This document shows, piece by piece, positions 48,957 to 49,268 of a stretch of 49,268 nt of DNA. This stretch comes from JBFGCM01 sp041581135 (GTDB taxonomy: Bacteria > Actinomycetota > Acidimicrobiia > Spongiisociales > UBA5794): the NCBI GenBank assembly GCA_041581135.1, contig JBFGCM010000017.1, positions 1 to 49,268 of the forward strand, in the 5' to 3' direction. The first letter of the stretch is position 1, and every line of letters starts with the position of its first letter. The notes below the pieces were generated by a model. It saw nothing but the letters and a program-made list of their open reading frames with translations. It searched no databases and was not told the origin of the DNA. Made by a program: the position numbers and the translations under genes.

Positions 48957-49268
48957 TCAGCTGTGGTCGCCCCACAGCGTGGTGATGAAGGCCGTTCCGC
49001 TGGACTCGGACACCCACCACGTGTTGTTCGAGGGGTGGAACTGGGCGATGTCGTCGAAGCCGTCGCCGTCGAAGTCGCCGACGCTGCGCCACAGCCAGCC
49101 ATCGGCGGTGCCGAAGTCGGCCCACAGCTTGGTCACGAACGCCGCACCCGTCGACGTCGTCACCCACCACGTGCCATTCGAGGGATGGAACTGGGCGATG
49201 TCGTCCAGACCGTCACCCGTGAAATCCCCGGCCAGGCGGGCTTGCCATCCCGACGCCGTGGAGAAGTC
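48957..49268 (-). CDS. FG-GAP/VCBS-repeat protein, C-terminal part only
   Basis: The last 103 residues of a protein that continues past the right edge. Two near-identical repeats of about 45 residues are seen, each with GDFxGDGxDDIAQFHPSN, then TWWV, SxGTAF and a LWxD element. The GDFDGDGFDD-type loop is the calcium-binding loop of FG-GAP/VCBS repeats found in secreted beta-propeller proteins. Repeat number and N-terminal domains are unknown. It ends 54 nt upstream of tRNA-Gln on the same strand. The frame is open across all 104 codons with no start inside, so it is partial rather than short. Confidence 0.85.
   Translation of the reverse strand, partial: DFSTASGWQARLAGDFTGDGLDDIAQFHPSNGTWWVTTSTGAAFVTKLWADFGTADGWLWRSVGDFDGDGFDDIAQFHPSNNTWWVSESSGTAFITTLWGDHS

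Overview
The window reads as a chromosome segment of a high-GC Gram-positive (actinobacterial) organism. By eye the DNA is roughly two-thirds G+C. The gene content is diagnostic: a mycothiol S-conjugate amidase (mycothiol is made only by Actinomycetota), a CofC/FbiD-type enzyme of coenzyme F420 synthesis next to an F420-type luciferase-like oxidoreductase, a RamB-type regulator divergent from glyoxylate-shunt genes, and VanW/PASTA and amidase wall proteins. Many start codons sit 6-9 nt after a TAnnnT box, as in leaderless actinobacterial transcripts. The closest fit is probably an uncultured or marine Acidimicrobiia-like lineage, but this is inference.

Layout. 1-5588 (minus): an apparent catabolic cluster of two non-pyrrolysine MttB-family methyltransferases, an iron-dependent alcohol dehydrogenase, a mandelate-racemase-subgroup enolase enzyme and the start of a 2Fe-2S protein, most junctions being ATGA overlaps. 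5676-7776: a TerB/zinc-ribbon protein, a small winged-helix-like protein and a D-cysteine desulfhydrase/ACC-deaminase-family enzyme. 7897-12314: ramB divergent from aceB-aceA (glyoxylate shunt), with a perfect palindrome in the shared control region and a strong hairpin after aceA. 12469-18486: an exporter-type ABC transporter, then a DUF1800/DUF1501 pair and a secreted nuclease/lamin-tail lipoprotein. 18497-20928: two tandem N-acetylmuramoyl-L-alanine amidases. 20994-26547: a GAF-GAF histidine kinase divergent from a single-domain response regulator, then an MFS transporter, a phosphoribosyltransferase and a lipid kinase.

26517-31643 is the most intriguing block. Two P-loop GTPases of the dynamin-like/YfjP kind and an MscS channel form one overlapping minus-strand operon, divergent from a coiled-coil protein with a PD-(D/E)XK nuclease-like core. 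31658-34348 is a three-gene operon: RecB-family Fe-S nuclease, mycothiol amidase and patatin-like lipase. 34465-38322 holds a VanW/PASTA wall protein, a stand-alone Nfu_N-like protein and pyruvate kinase. 38392-42366 holds a luciferase-like oxidoreductase divergent from a VOC-cofC-deacetylase-saccharopine dehydrogenase-like operon. 42373-45556 holds an orphan UgpC/MsiK-type ATPase, a short-chain dehydrogenase-like protein lacking its catalytic tyrosine, and a FIST-domain protein.

45780-48716 looks like decaying DNA: a WD40 remnant, a secreted LVIVD-repeat protein that is still intact, and a multiply frameshifted methyltransferase pseudogene. The window ends with tRNA-Glu(CTC), tRNA-Gln(CTG) and the C-terminus of a secreted FG-GAP/VCBS-repeat protein, all on the minus strand.
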